The position numbers were made by a program, and so were the translations under genes. A stretch of DNA of 64,000 bases from Fulvitalea axinellae. GTDB taxonomy: Bacteria; Bacteroidota; Bacteroidia; Cytophagales; Cyclobacteriaceae. Of the stretch, positions 9,311-18,557 are shown in pieces. Within the stretch, counting starts at the first letter, position 1; each line of letters opens with the position of its first letter. The notes below the pieces were generated by a model that saw only the letters and a list, made by a program, of their open reading frames with translations, ran no database searches and was not told where the DNA came from. The stretch is from NCBI RefSeq assembly GCF_036492835.1, contig NZ_AP025314.1:1178001-1242000 (forward strand). Reading direction: 5' to 3'.

Positions 9311-10771
9311 TTACCCGGCCTTTCGCAATAGCGATTCAAGCTCACGCTCACGTTGTTTGTAGGCGGTGATATCGAAACGTGCGCTGATATATTTTTCAAC
9401 CTTTCCGTTTTCGTCAAAAACGCCGGCGATGGTGGCGTCCACCCAATAAACTTTTCCGTCTTTGCCTAAATTGGGAAATTGCCCACGGAAAACGTCTCCG
9501 GATTTTATGGTGCTCCACATTTTTTTGAACATGTCTTTTGAGTTGTCCGGGTGGCGGAGTATGCTGTGCGGTTTGCCTAAGCATTCCTGTTCGGTGTAAC
9601 CGGCCACCTCTTCGAAGCGGTCGTTGGCGTAGGTGAAAGACCCGAACGGATCGGATTCGGTAAGCAACATGGTTTTGTCGAGTATCCGCATGCGGGCTTC
9701 CAATTCCCTCCTGATCTTATCGCTTTCCCTTTTTTGGCTTTCCAGCTCTTCCTGAGAAGCCAAAAGCTCCTCCATGTTCTGTCTGAGCTCTTCTGTCTGG
9801 GCCTCTAGTTCGGTGTGCATTGACATGGACTCTTCTAGCAAGCGTTCCGTACGGTCGTTAGTGATTATGTTGTTTACGGCCGCCGCTATTTGTTCCGAGA
9901 GTTGGGCAAGAAATTCCCGTTTGTATTCTTCCGGTTCTGAGAAAGAGGCGAGCTCTAAAATTGCGACCACTTTTCCGTTGTGTTTGCAAGGCATAATTAT
10001 GATGTGCCGGGGAAGGGCTTTGCCCAGTCCGGAAGTGATTTGGATGTAGTTCTCAGGCACTTCCGTTAGGTAAGTCGGCTCCGCTTCCAAGTAAGCCTGT
10101 CCCGCTAGGCCTTGCCCGAAGGCAATCCGGTCTTTGACATATTTCTTTTTGCCGTAGGCGAAAACGGACTCCGTACGGAGAATTTTTTCGTCCTCGTCGG
10201 CGAGATAAAAGGCTCCCTGGTTCATGCCGAGCAACTTGATCGTCTCCTTGAGTATCCGGTCTCCAATTTGGGAAAGCCCCCTTTGTTCACGTAGTATGTT
10301 ACCGAATTTAGCCAGCCCGTCGCGTTGCCAGTTGCGGATTTCGTTTTTTGATCTTTCCGCATGCAGATGTTTCAGCAAGTTGCTTAGGCTAAGGCCGAGA
10401 TCTGTCGAGATTCCGTCAGTTTTTGGGATTTCCGTTTCGCCTTTTAGGCTTTGTTCCAAAATGTCAGTGGTTACCTTAATATCACGTTGGGCGTTTTGAA
10501 GCTTCGTCGCAACGATTTTTAGGTTACTGTTCCGGATATTGCCGCAGGTTTGTCCTTCCGCATTCGAAAGGCTTGCTATTCTTGGCAATTCCAAATGGAA
10601 ATGTTGGTGGACAGCGTAAGATTCCATCGCTCCGAAGATTAGGAATACGAATAAGAAAACGGCGAGGGAGTAGCTTCCGCTGGCGAAGGCGTTTAGGGAC
10701 AGGCCTCCCATGACGAGTAAGGCGCCTCCTTTTATGGCTAGGAAGCGCTTTGCGTGTACTTCGAAAAGCAT
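9311..10771 (-). CDS. Membrane-anchored GAF-PAS sensor protein
   Basis: 486-residue signalling protein without a recognisable output domain. Two N-terminal membrane helices (about 10-50) are followed by a coiled linker, a GAF domain (about 155-310, with GQGLAGQAYLE), a glutamate-rich coiled coil (about 320-375) and a PAS domain (about 385-475) of the Aer-like type (ILRHPDNSKDMF). No histidine kinase, GGDEF or methyl-accepting domain follows. It presumably works through protein contacts or a partner elsewhere. The 5' flank is very AT-rich. Confidence 0.85.
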   Translation of the reverse strand: MLFEVHAKRFLAIKGGALLVMGGLSLNAFASGSYSLAVFLFVFLIFGAMESYAVHQHFHLELPRIASLSNAEGQTCGNIRNSNLKIVATKLQNAQRDIKVTTDILEQSLKGETEIPKTDGISTDLGLSLSNLLKHLHAERSKNEIRNWQRDGLAKFGNILREQRGLSQIGDRILKETIKLLGMNQGAFYLADEDEKILRTESVFAYGKKKYVKDRIAFGQGLAGQAYLEAEPTYLTEVPENYIQITSGLGKALPRHIIIMPCKHNGKVVAILELASFSEPEEYKREFLAQLSEQIAAAVNNIITNDRTERLLEESMSMHTELEAQTEELRQNMEELLASQEELESQKRESDKIRRELEARMRILDKTMLLTESDPFGSFTYANDRFEEVAGYTEQECLGKPHSILRHPDNSKDMFKKMWSTIKSGDVFRGQFPNLGKDGKVYWVDATIAGVFDENGKVEKYISARFDITAYKQRERELESLLRKAG

Positions 10772-11067
10772 TATGAAGAAAAAGTATTTTGAGTGATTGT
10801 TGATTGTTTTAGTTAATATATTAACAGTAAGGTGTAATTTGAAAATGAAATAGCGTTTTTCTCATTTATAAATGATTAAGAATTTGAATAATTTAATTAT
10901 AAACGATTTTATTTAAGTTTTAATGGTATCGCTTACATGTGTGTTTTTTTCAAAATAGGATGTTTGTTGGAAAACAGGGGTGAAGTTGTTTTGAGAGAAA
11001 GGAAGTAGGATATTGAGTGCGGGGGAAGGTAAAAGGGAAATGGGTCTTTGTTAGGATCAACAAAAAT

Positions 11068-11469
11068 ATGATTAGACGAGAGAGGGACTTAATGATGCGC
11101 TGGATTCAGACGCTGACAGCGGCGTTGGACCGGATAATGCACGGCAGAAACGATGACAATACGGAGAATTCGGAAAAAGAACTGGAAAAAGCTTATACGG
11201 AGTTTTTCGGTAAAGACCGGGCGTATTTTCGGGGCGATTGGGAGCCGGAAAAGGAGTTTGGGAAAGACGAAGAGGGCTTTCTGAAAGCGGAATATATGGC
11301 CAAGCTTCTGTTGGCTGACGCCGATGCCCAAACGGGGACGGATAAGGAAAAGGAGTTGTTGGAAAAAGCCGAAAGTCTTCTGTTGTTTTTGGAACAGGAA
11401 AGTGGAGTCGCTTCCTTTGAAAGGATGGGGTTGTTGGCGTCAATCGGTCGGCGATTGGGGAGGAAATAA
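11068..11469 (+). CDS. Small charged helical protein, function unknown
   Basis: About 133 residues starting at ATG 11068 (MIRRERDLMMRWIQTLTA); an upstream in-frame GTG at 11017 is less convincing. It is highly charged, without signal peptide or membrane segment, and predicted helical. Its N-terminal layout (RRERD, a helix, then an acidic helical tail) vaguely resembles DUF6483-type small proteins, but I cannot assign it. It stands alone. Confidence 0.6.
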   Translation: MIRRERDLMMRWIQTLTAALDRIMHGRNDDNTENSEKELEKAYTEFFGKDRAYFRGDWEPEKEFGKDEEGFLKAEYMAKLLLADADAQTGTDKEKELLEKAESLLLFLEQESGVASFERMGLLASIGRRLGRK

Positions 11470-11800
11470 AGCCCTCCTGATGAAAGAAACTATTAAGAGA
11501 ATTTTTGCTTAAATGGCTCACTCAAAAGAGATGTCGATGTGAGTAATTGGCGATTGAAACCAGATTTTCGGTGACAGTTTGGCCACTTGTTGATGATAAA
11601 ATAATAGCAAATTGCAATAGGCTTTCCGTGCTTGCTATTGAAGTGGGTTTTGTGTGTAAATACAAAGTATTCAATGAGTTATTGGTGTTGGTTTGAGCGG
11701 GTTTGCCTAGTGTGATTTTGTCTGTGTTTTTGAAATGAAAGATAATATAGGTCCGGGTATATTGTGTCAGTTTCATTTTTCAACCAAAAGAAATTGAGTT
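11470..11800 (+). other. Noncoding stretch of 331 bp
   Basis: AT-rich, with no credible gene and no strong hairpin. It probably carries the promoter of the gene at 11801, though no exact consensus box is visible. Confidence 0.5.
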
Positions 11801-12478
11801 ATGGAATTCGACCCGACACGCGACCAGATTGCGTTGACCATTCCAAAATTCCGATTGCGCCACGGCGCCGATCTTGGCCGAAACGAAGTGTACATCGTTT
11901 CCGTGGCCATCGACGAAAGCGGTTTGGCTAACCCCCAGACGGCTTTGAGTTTCGGTGTTTCCACCGTTATCCCGAACCTGAAAAAGTGGTCGTGGCACCA
12001 CTTCGGCGGAGACGGCTTTATGTTTTACGGCCCCAAAAAGCCGGGAAGCTTTGTCTCTTACGCGCTTTACTATATGGAAAGCGACCAGACTGGCCGGGAC
12101 GTCGGCGCACAACTGAAAACGCTTATTGGCAACCAAGAAGTAAAGGATGCCGTTAGCGGTATCGGTAGTATCGCCCAAATGGCGGGCGTGGCGGCTAGCA
12201 AAGCCAATCTTGTTACGGCTACTTTGGTAAACGTAGCGAAAGTGGTGGCCAAATTAATGGCTGATGATCAGGACGACTACTTGCACCTTTCGCACGGGAC
12301 TCTTTTCCGTGATCAGATCGACGGTTCGGAGCCTTATCATGCTGGCGAAGAGTTTCGTAATCCTCCGGCTTATCATATCGAGGATATTATCTCGGTAAGG
12401 GCTTTGATTCAAGAGGGTGGCGAGCGTGGTCAGGCGGTGGTGACTACTTTGGAAGAAGTGGAAGTACCGGCTGGATAA
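11801..12478 (+). CDS. Hypothetical cytoplasmic protein, 225 aa
   Basis: I do not recognise the family. The N-terminal half is beta-rich (FRLRHGADLGRNEVYIVSVAID), followed by a Gly/Ala-rich small-residue helix region (about 120-160: AQMAGVAASKANLVTATLVN) and a His/Asp-containing segment (DDYLHLSHGTLFRDQ). There is no signal peptide. The ATG at 11801 begins MEFDPTRDQ. A strong terminator follows 22 bp after the stop, so this is a monocistronic, probably well expressed gene. Confidence 0.75.
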   Translation: MEFDPTRDQIALTIPKFRLRHGADLGRNEVYIVSVAIDESGLANPQTALSFGVSTVIPNLKKWSWHHFGGDGFMFYGPKKPGSFVSYALYYMESDQTGRDVGAQLKTLIGNQEVKDAVSGIGSIAQMAGVAASKANLVTATLVNVAKVVAKLMADDQDDYLHLSHGTLFRDQIDGSEPYHAGEEFRNPPAYHIEDIISVRALIQEGGERGQAVVTTLEEVEVPAG

Positions 12479-12500
12479 AACGAGAAAAATTATAAAACCA

Positions 12501-12537
12501 AAGGGACGCCGAGGGCAGAAGGCGTCCCTTCTTTTTT
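12501..12537 (+). terminator. Rho-independent terminator
   Basis: A perfect 10-bp stem (AAGGGACGCC with GGCGTCCCTT) is followed by CTTTTTT, 22 bp downstream of the 225-aa gene. Confidence 0.9.
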
Positions 12538-12540
12538 GGT

Positions 12541-12934
12541 GAAGTTATAATTGTTTTGGTATTATTCTAATTTAAAACCATACTTACGGGTGGTGTTTTT
12601 CTCCTAAAACGCTTTGTGTATAGTGTTTTGGGTGTTATTCTCGAAAATTATTTTTATTATTTTTTTGAGATTAGGCAACCGGATCGTTTCTTTGCGTGTC
12701 GTTATAGCGAAGAAGATTAAGAACAGTGCGGTATCAGGTTTCGGCGAAGGGATGGATTGTGAAGTTGACCGAAAGCTACCGTGATTGTTGACAAAGGATA
12801 GGCACTGTCACGAGAGAGTTTTGAGCGTTGAGATAGTGAATTTGACAGTGTCGCCGGCCGTGAAGTTGGTAGAGAAGTGGGTGCCGGTTAGATATTCGTT
12901 GTCACCGGGTTTCCTTTGGAGGCCCGGTTTTTTT
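12541..12934 (+). other. Noncoding stretch ending in an orphan terminator
   Basis: No credible protein gene lies here. The stretch ends in a hairpin (about 11 pairs counting G-U, 12904-12914 with 12918-12928) followed by a run of T (12928-12934). The upstream gene already has its own terminator at 12501, so the second one suggests a small transcript starting in this region; no promoter box is certain. Confidence 0.4.
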
Positions 12935-13069
12935 GTGCCCGATTTTTTGTGTACCCCTGAAAACAGTGATCTGAAAACCCCTTGAACGAGGGTGTGTATT
13001 TTTTTGTGTGGTCTGTAGCTTTATTTTTTCCTTTTGATTCGATTAAATCAGACTGTTACCCCTGAAACA

Positions 13070-16000
13070 ATGTCAATTTTTAACAAACTGCTCGTTGTCT
13101 GTCTACTCTTAACAGGCGTTGTGGCTCAGGCCCAAACCTACTCCGAAGAGGACGTACAGGCTTTGTTGGCTCTGAAAGCCAAGTACGATACGAAAGACAG
13201 CTACAACTGGAGCGCCGAAAAGCCGGTGAAAGACTGGTACCGCATTAGCTGGAACGACGAGGAGCCGAAGCGGCTTACTTCCCTTTATATCAGCCGGAAT
13301 GATATGACGGGTGATATTGATCTGAATAGCCTTCCGAACCTGAGGAGGTTGAGAATCTATACGCCTTTCGTTACCTCGGTCAAATATGATAAGCTGACCA
13401 AGCTTGAGCATCTGAAAATCGACATGGATACCGAGGCTGTCGAGGTTGCGAATTTGTTTGGTTTGAGGGAGTTGGAGATTGGAGGGACAAGTTCTTCCAT
13501 AAGGGATATCAAGTTGAGGAATCTGCCCAATCTTGAATCGATTGCTTTTAAATATATGGGTCTCAATTCGTTGGAAATGAGTGATATTGGAAAAGTGAGG
13601 CAGTTGTTTGTAGAACGGATGTCGTTGGATGCTATTCCGCTTTCGGAATTTGCTCACATCACGTCCATACGGATGTCTTATCTTAAGTTCGATGATCCGA
13701 AATTCTTTGGCCAGTTTCCCGAACTTACTGAGATAAGGGCTGTCGGTAATAGTTTTGCCGGGCTGGACCTTTCCGGGAACCCAAAGCTCACCTACGTTGA
13801 TATTACAAACAATGATTTGCTTATCAGCTCCCTGCCCTTGAAGCAAGAGCAGTGGACGACTTACAAATACGTAACTAACGGAACCGTGCTTTCAAAAATG
13901 AGCGTTCCGTTAGGCGGTGTATTGGATTATTCGAAAGAAGCGGAGCGAGAAGGCCAGGCCACTGAGTTTCTCTGGTTCAACGGTGAGAACGGTGAGCCTG
14001 TAACCTCAGTGCAAAACGATGGAGGCGGCAGGTTTACGTTTACCGAGACCGGCACTTTTTTCCTTCGGATGAAGAATCCGCTTTTTCCCGATCTCGGTAA
14101 CGGTACAGGTTTGAAAACGCAACCCGTGGTGGTTTTCGAATCCAACCCTCCCGCAGGTTTTCATACCGAGGATTATAAAAATCTGCTCGCTATCCGCTAT
14201 GGAGAGTCTACGAATAATATCAATTGGGCGGATGGAGTCGATCCGTTGACTTGGAACGGAGTAGTCTGGACCGACGAAACACCTAAACGTGTAAAAGAAC
14301 TGGCCGGCTCCATTAAAAATCGGGGAAAAATCGATTTCAGTGTTTTCGAAAAACTTGAAAAATTCTCGATGCACCCGTATAGGCTTAGTGAGGTTGTTTT
14401 TGAAAATATGCCTTTATTAAAGAGTTTGAATTTGACTGCGTCGATGAAGGCGGCGACTTTCCGTAATTTGCCTGAGCTTACCCGCCTTGAATTTTCCGCT
14501 CACCAAAGCACAAAACTTGTCTTGGAGCAAATCCCCAAACTTGAGCGTTTGAGTTTGAGGTCATTGAAGGTTAGCTCCATTGACCTTTCGGTCTTTCCCG
14601 AGTTGAATGATGTGGAACTCGCTTATGGTAAATTCGAAAGCATCAAGTTTCCTTCGACGGTCAAAATTCGCAGACTGCAGCTTCAGGAGGGTTCTTTACA
14701 TAAGCTTGACCTTTCGGAATTTACCAACCTGTTTATGTTGTACGTCCAAGGCAACGCTTTGCCATTCAGTTCCCTGGCTACGATTCCTAATAGGGACAAA
14801 ATCAGCTATCTTGATATTTCCGAACAAGAAAGCGTTTTAGAACCGGCGACAATTCTGGCCTCGGAGACGGTGGATTATTCGGCGGAAGCCAATATTCTTG
14901 GGCAAGCTACCGATTTTACTTGGTTCAAAAGCGACGATAGCCCGGCCGGTGACGCCGTGACTCAGGCTGGTCAGGGAGTTTTCGTTTTTCACGAAAAAGG
15001 CGAATTCTATTGTCAAATGACCAACGGATCCTTCCCCGGAATGACGCTCCGCACCCAGCCGATAACCGTAAAGTTAGGTTTCGAACCTTCCGATTTGCAG
15101 ACTTTGAAAGCGTTAAAAGCCACGCATGATTCTGAAAATCAACTCAACTGGACCGCCTCCGTGCCTACAAAGGATTGGGAAGGCGTAAGTTGGAATGATG
15201 AGGACCCGAAGCGGGTTGTCGGGTTGAATTTGAACGGGAAGAAACTTGTTGGGCAGCTCGATCTTTCGGCTTTTGACAAACTTACCGATCTGCGCGTTCG
15301 CCAAAACTCCCTGACCAGGATAACCTTGCCCGATACATATGGAATGTTGGTGCTTGACTGCTCGGAAAATAAGTTGGAAGGCTCGCTGGATCTTTCGGAA
15401 GAATCGAAGTTGCTTTCGTTGGAATGTGCGGACAACAAGCTGACTAATCTGGTTTTGCCGACAACGGGTACGCTCACCTCTCTCAATTGTTCGAAAAACC
15501 AATTGGCTTCGATTGATTTCGGGACGACTTCCAATCTTGTGTCTCTTGATGTTTCAGATAACAAACTCACGACAATTGATATTTCTAAACTTTCGGCGTT
15601 GTTTTATCTGAATTTCGAAAACAACCAGATCGAAAACCTTTCGGTGAGCCACCTTTTGATTCTTACGACGTTAAAGGCCAATAACAATAAACTCAGTAGT
15701 CTCGACATTCAAGCGTTACGCTATCTGAATGTTTTGGAGTGCTCGGATAATCAGTTGACGGAACTGAAATTGCCTCCCAGCGGTGATTTGAAACGTCTGG
15801 ATTGTTCCGATAACCAGTTGAGCGAGATTCGGCTCAATTATCATGGTAGCTTTGAGTATATAGATTGCTCGAACAACCAAATTGCGTATATGAGAAATGG
15901 TTCGCACGGTAGGTATTTGCGTCATTTTGATTTGAGAGGCAATAAGCTGGATTTTCAGGATCTGTTTGAGGTAAAAGTTCTGGTCGATAAGGCCGGGATT

Positions 16001-18184
16001 TACACTAATCAGACTCCCGTAATTACGCCGAGCTTTTTATCGGAATCTCTGGGGACAGTTCATTTGAGCCGGCAAAAAGGCGATGCGGACTACCCGACAA
16101 AATTTGAATGGAAAGAAGGCGAGCGAACCATGGACGATTGGAACGTAGAGCCTACAAGTCCCGGTTTTTTTAAGTTTCATCGTTCGGGCGAATACCGTTG
16201 CGTTATGACTAATGAAGCTTTTCCGGACCTGAGCCTTACCAGCGAGGCGATAACTCTTAGTTTGCGTAAAGTGACCGTTGAGGAAGATGTTGTTACGGAA
16301 GATATTTTTGTCGGGCAAAAAACATCTGAATCGCTTACGGGCGGCCGTATGAGCGTTGGCGGAAAACTCTATATCAAAAACGGGGAAGAAACACTTCCCG
16401 AAGGTACTCATGAAATAAATATACGTTTTGAACCGACGAATAAAAGCTACGAACGTTGGGCTGAAAAACGTATGATAGTAGTTAAAAAGCGGGAGTCAAA
16501 TTTCGTCTGGAACAATCCGATTGACAAACTCGGAATAGGGAATTCATTGACATTGGATATAACGACCGATAGCAACGCTCCGATTTCGCTTACTACTTCC
16601 ACTCCGGATTTGTTAACCATAGACGGACTGAAAATAACGGCCGTAAAAGGAGGCGATGCGCAACTTAGCGTAAAGCAGGAAGAGAATGAAAAGTATAAGG
16701 CCTCGGAAGTTCATTCGGTTACGATACTGATCAAGAAAAGCGCTAAGCTTATCACGGCCCCGAGTCTGTCGGCCATAACGTACGGGCAGAATGTGGGAGA
16801 CAGCGAACTGACTGGAGGCCAGGCGGACGTTTCGGGTAGTTTCGCTTTTGTGGATCCGGATATGAAGCCCAATGCCGGCGAGCATAAGGTGAAAGTGCTG
16901 TTCACCCCTGAGGATACGGAGCGTTATCTTTCTTTTGAGATCGATGTTCCGTTGACTGTTCATAAAGCTGTTCCGACTTTGGTTTGGACGAATACGTTCG
17001 AAAAATTAGGCATTGGAAATTCCGAAATGCTGGAATTTACGAGCGATAGCGAGGGAAGCGTTAAACTTACTACGACAACCCCGGATTTGATTACGATTGA
17101 CGGATTGATAGTTACTGCTGTAAAAGGAGGCGAGGCCCGATTGAGTTTTTGGCAAGAAGCGAACGGAAATTATGAATCCTCGAAAACACATTCGGTCACG
17201 GTACTGATTAGGCAAAGCGCCCAATTGGTAACTGCTCCGAGTTTGTCGGACATCACGTACGGACAGAAAGTGGGGGACAGTCAGCTGACTGGAGGTCAAG
17301 CGAACGTGCCGGGTAGTTTCGCTTTTGTGGCTCCGGATATGAAGCCCGATGCCGGCGAGTATGATGTGAAAGTGCTGTTCACTCCTGAGGATACGGAGCG
17401 TTATCTTCCTTTTGAAATCAATTTGCGACTTATCGTGCGTAAAGCGCCCGCAAATCTGGCTTGGGAAGGTGTGTTGGCAACGATGGAGGTCAACGCTAGT
17501 TTTACGGTGACTTCAAGCTCGGACAGTGACGCCGAAATGATGTTTTCCGCTTCCGATAGCGAAGTGTTAAGTGTGTCGAGCGGTCGGGTTACGGCCCTTA
17601 AGCCGGGCTTGGCGATTCTTGAAGTTCGCCAAGCCGAAACGGATAATTTTCTTGGAGCGGTTTTGAGCCAGGAAGTGAAGGTGTTGAAACGATCGCAGTC
17701 CGTGTTCTGGAAACAGGAATTGCCGAAACTTATTGTTGGCGAAAGCTTTACCGTAAGCGCCGAAGCCAGTAGCGGTTTGTTTCTGGACTTGGAAGTGATC
17801 CAGGATGAAAATGACCCGGTAGTGAATTTGGACGGAATGAAAGTGACGGCCATAAAAACCGGAACAGTTACGCTTAGACTGGTGCAAAAAGGCGACGGGT
17901 TGTATGAGCGGGCTGAGTCTGAACTAAGGACTTTGACTGTTAATCCTAGAACCCTTTCCGTTCCGGAATTGGAAATGGCTTTGTATCCGAATCCGGCGCA
18001 AGATATGCTTCATGTTAAGGGCCTTTCGGGTGGTTTTGAATATCGAATCGTAAATAATAGCGGATTGAAAGTGGCAGACGGAACAGCTGTTCGTGGAAGT
18101 ATTGATGTCTCGGGTTTGCCGGCCGGAATTTACACTTTCCTTACCGAGGGTGGTCGTTTTCGAAGTCGTTTTGTGAAGCGATAA
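13070..18184 (+). CDS. Large secreted LRR and Ig-like repeat protein with T9SS sorting domain
   Basis: 1704-residue exported protein, probably cell-surface. A signal peptide (about 1-23, ending VVAQAQ) is followed by three LRR blocks, each opening with an LRRNT-like unit of the type LLALKAKYDTKDSYNWS then W..ISWNDEEPKR. The third block has the most regular leucine-rich repeats (SLDVSDNKLTTIDIS). Then come Ig/MBG-like beta domains (about 1120-1620) and a type IX secretion C-terminal domain (LYPNPAQDMLHV to the end, RFVKR). I chose ATG 13070 because it opens directly on the signal peptide. Role likely adhesion or glycan/protein binding. Confidence 0.9.
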   Translation: MSIFNKLLVVCLLLTGVVAQAQTYSEEDVQALLALKAKYDTKDSYNWSAEKPVKDWYRISWNDEEPKRLTSLYISRNDMTGDIDLNSLPNLRRLRIYTPFVTSVKYDKLTKLEHLKIDMDTEAVEVANLFGLRELEIGGTSSSIRDIKLRNLPNLESIAFKYMGLNSLEMSDIGKVRQLFVERMSLDAIPLSEFAHITSIRMSYLKFDDPKFFGQFPELTEIRAVGNSFAGLDLSGNPKLTYVDITNNDLLISSLPLKQEQWTTYKYVTNGTVLSKMSVPLGGVLDYSKEAEREGQATEFLWFNGENGEPVTSVQNDGGGRFTFTETGTFFLRMKNPLFPDLGNGTGLKTQPVVVFESNPPAGFHTEDYKNLLAIRYGESTNNINWADGVDPLTWNGVVWTDETPKRVKELAGSIKNRGKIDFSVFEKLEKFSMHPYRLSEVVFENMPLLKSLNLTASMKAATFRNLPELTRLEFSAHQSTKLVLEQIPKLERLSLRSLKVSSIDLSVFPELNDVELAYGKFESIKFPSTVKIRRLQLQEGSLHKLDLSEFTNLFMLYVQGNALPFSSLATIPNRDKISYLDISEQESVLEPATILASETVDYSAEANILGQATDFTWFKSDDSPAGDAVTQAGQGVFVFHEKGEFYCQMTNGSFPGMTLRTQPITVKLGFEPSDLQTLKALKATHDSENQLNWTASVPTKDWEGVSWNDEDPKRVVGLNLNGKKLVGQLDLSAFDKLTDLRVRQNSLTRITLPDTYGMLVLDCSENKLEGSLDLSEESKLLSLECADNKLTNLVLPTTGTLTSLNCSKNQLASIDFGTTSNLVSLDVSDNKLTTIDISKLSALFYLNFENNQIENLSVSHLLILTTLKANNNKLSSLDIQALRYLNVLECSDNQLTELKLPPSGDLKRLDCSDNQLSEIRLNYHGSFEYIDCSNNQIAYMRNGSHGRYLRHFDLRGNKLDFQDLFEVKVLVDKAGIYTNQTPVITPSFLSESLGTVHLSRQKGDADYPTKFEWKEGERTMDDWNVEPTSPGFFKFHRSGEYRCVMTNEAFPDLSLTSEAITLSLRKVTVEEDVVTEDIFVGQKTSESLTGGRMSVGGKLYIKNGEETLPEGTHEINIRFEPTNKSYERWAEKRMIVVKKRESNFVWNNPIDKLGIGNSLTLDITTDSNAPISLTTSTPDLLTIDGLKITAVKGGDAQLSVKQEENEKYKASEVHSVTILIKKSAKLITAPSLSAITYGQNVGDSELTGGQADVSGSFAFVDPDMKPNAGEHKVKVLFTPEDTERYLSFEIDVPLTVHKAVPTLVWTNTFEKLGIGNSEMLEFTSDSEGSVKLTTTTPDLITIDGLIVTAVKGGEARLSFWQEANGNYESSKTHSVTVLIRQSAQLVTAPSLSDITYGQKVGDSQLTGGQANVPGSFAFVAPDMKPDAGEYDVKVLFTPEDTERYLPFEINLRLIVRKAPANLAWEGVLATMEVNASFTVTSSSDSDAEMMFSASDSEVLSVSSGRVTALKPGLAILEVRQAETDNFLGAVLSQEVKVLKRSQSVFWKQELPKLIVGESFTVSAEASSGLFLDLEVIQDENDPVVNLDGMKVTAIKTGTVTLRLVQKGDGLYERAESELRTLTVNPRTLSVPELEMALYPNPAQDMLHVKGLSGGFEYRIVNNSGLKVADGTAVRGSIDVSGLPAGIYTFLTEGGRFRSRFVKR
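16501..17460 (+). repeat. Tandem duplicated pair of ~480-bp units inside the LRR/Ig protein gene
   Basis: Two consecutive units (16501-16980 and 16981-17460) encode near-identical modules: KLGIGNS, TPDL.TIDGL, TAVKGG, then ITYGQ.VGDS.LTGGQA and VKVLFTPEDTERYL. The high similarity points to recent duplication or homogenisation of an Ig-like pair. Confidence 0.85.
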
Positions 18185-18205
18185 GAAATCTTGCTTACAT
18201 TTTTG

Positions 18206-18240
18206 AAAAAGCCCCGTCAGCTGTGCTGACGGGGCTTTTT
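18206..18240 (+). terminator. Strong terminator after the LRR protein gene
   Basis: An 11-bp perfect stem (18211-18221 with 18225-18235) and a 3-base loop, flanked by A-run and T-run. Confidence 0.93.
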
Positions 18241-18557
18241 GCGTTTATTGGAGTTCATTTTTTACTTGACTTTTCTGTATTGTTCGGATTTTTGTTTTAG
18301 GGGAAAATTTATAACTATTCAGTAAATGGGTTTTTCTTTCCAGAAGGCTTTATGTTTGTATTTTATTTATTTTTCATTGTATTATATGTTGTATTTTTTG
18401 ATTTTAAACGCAGCGAATTGAATTTTTTATAATTATTTTATCTCTTTGCTTAGTTTTTGTATTAAAATATGAATTGATTTTTGTGTTTATAGGTGAGGGG
18501 TGGTAGTGCTGACTTGTTGAGTTGTGTTTTTTGTTTTTTTTATAAATAAATGTGTTT
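18241..18557 (+). other. AT-rich noncoding stretch before the oxidoreductase gene
   Basis: About 317 bp with very high A+T and no gene. It must contain the promoter of the gene at 18558, but no clear box can be fixed. Confidence 0.5.

Noticed and set aside
12785..12985. 66-codon frame before the LRR protein
   Set aside because: It runs through the terminator hairpin at 12904-12934 and has no protein-like features.
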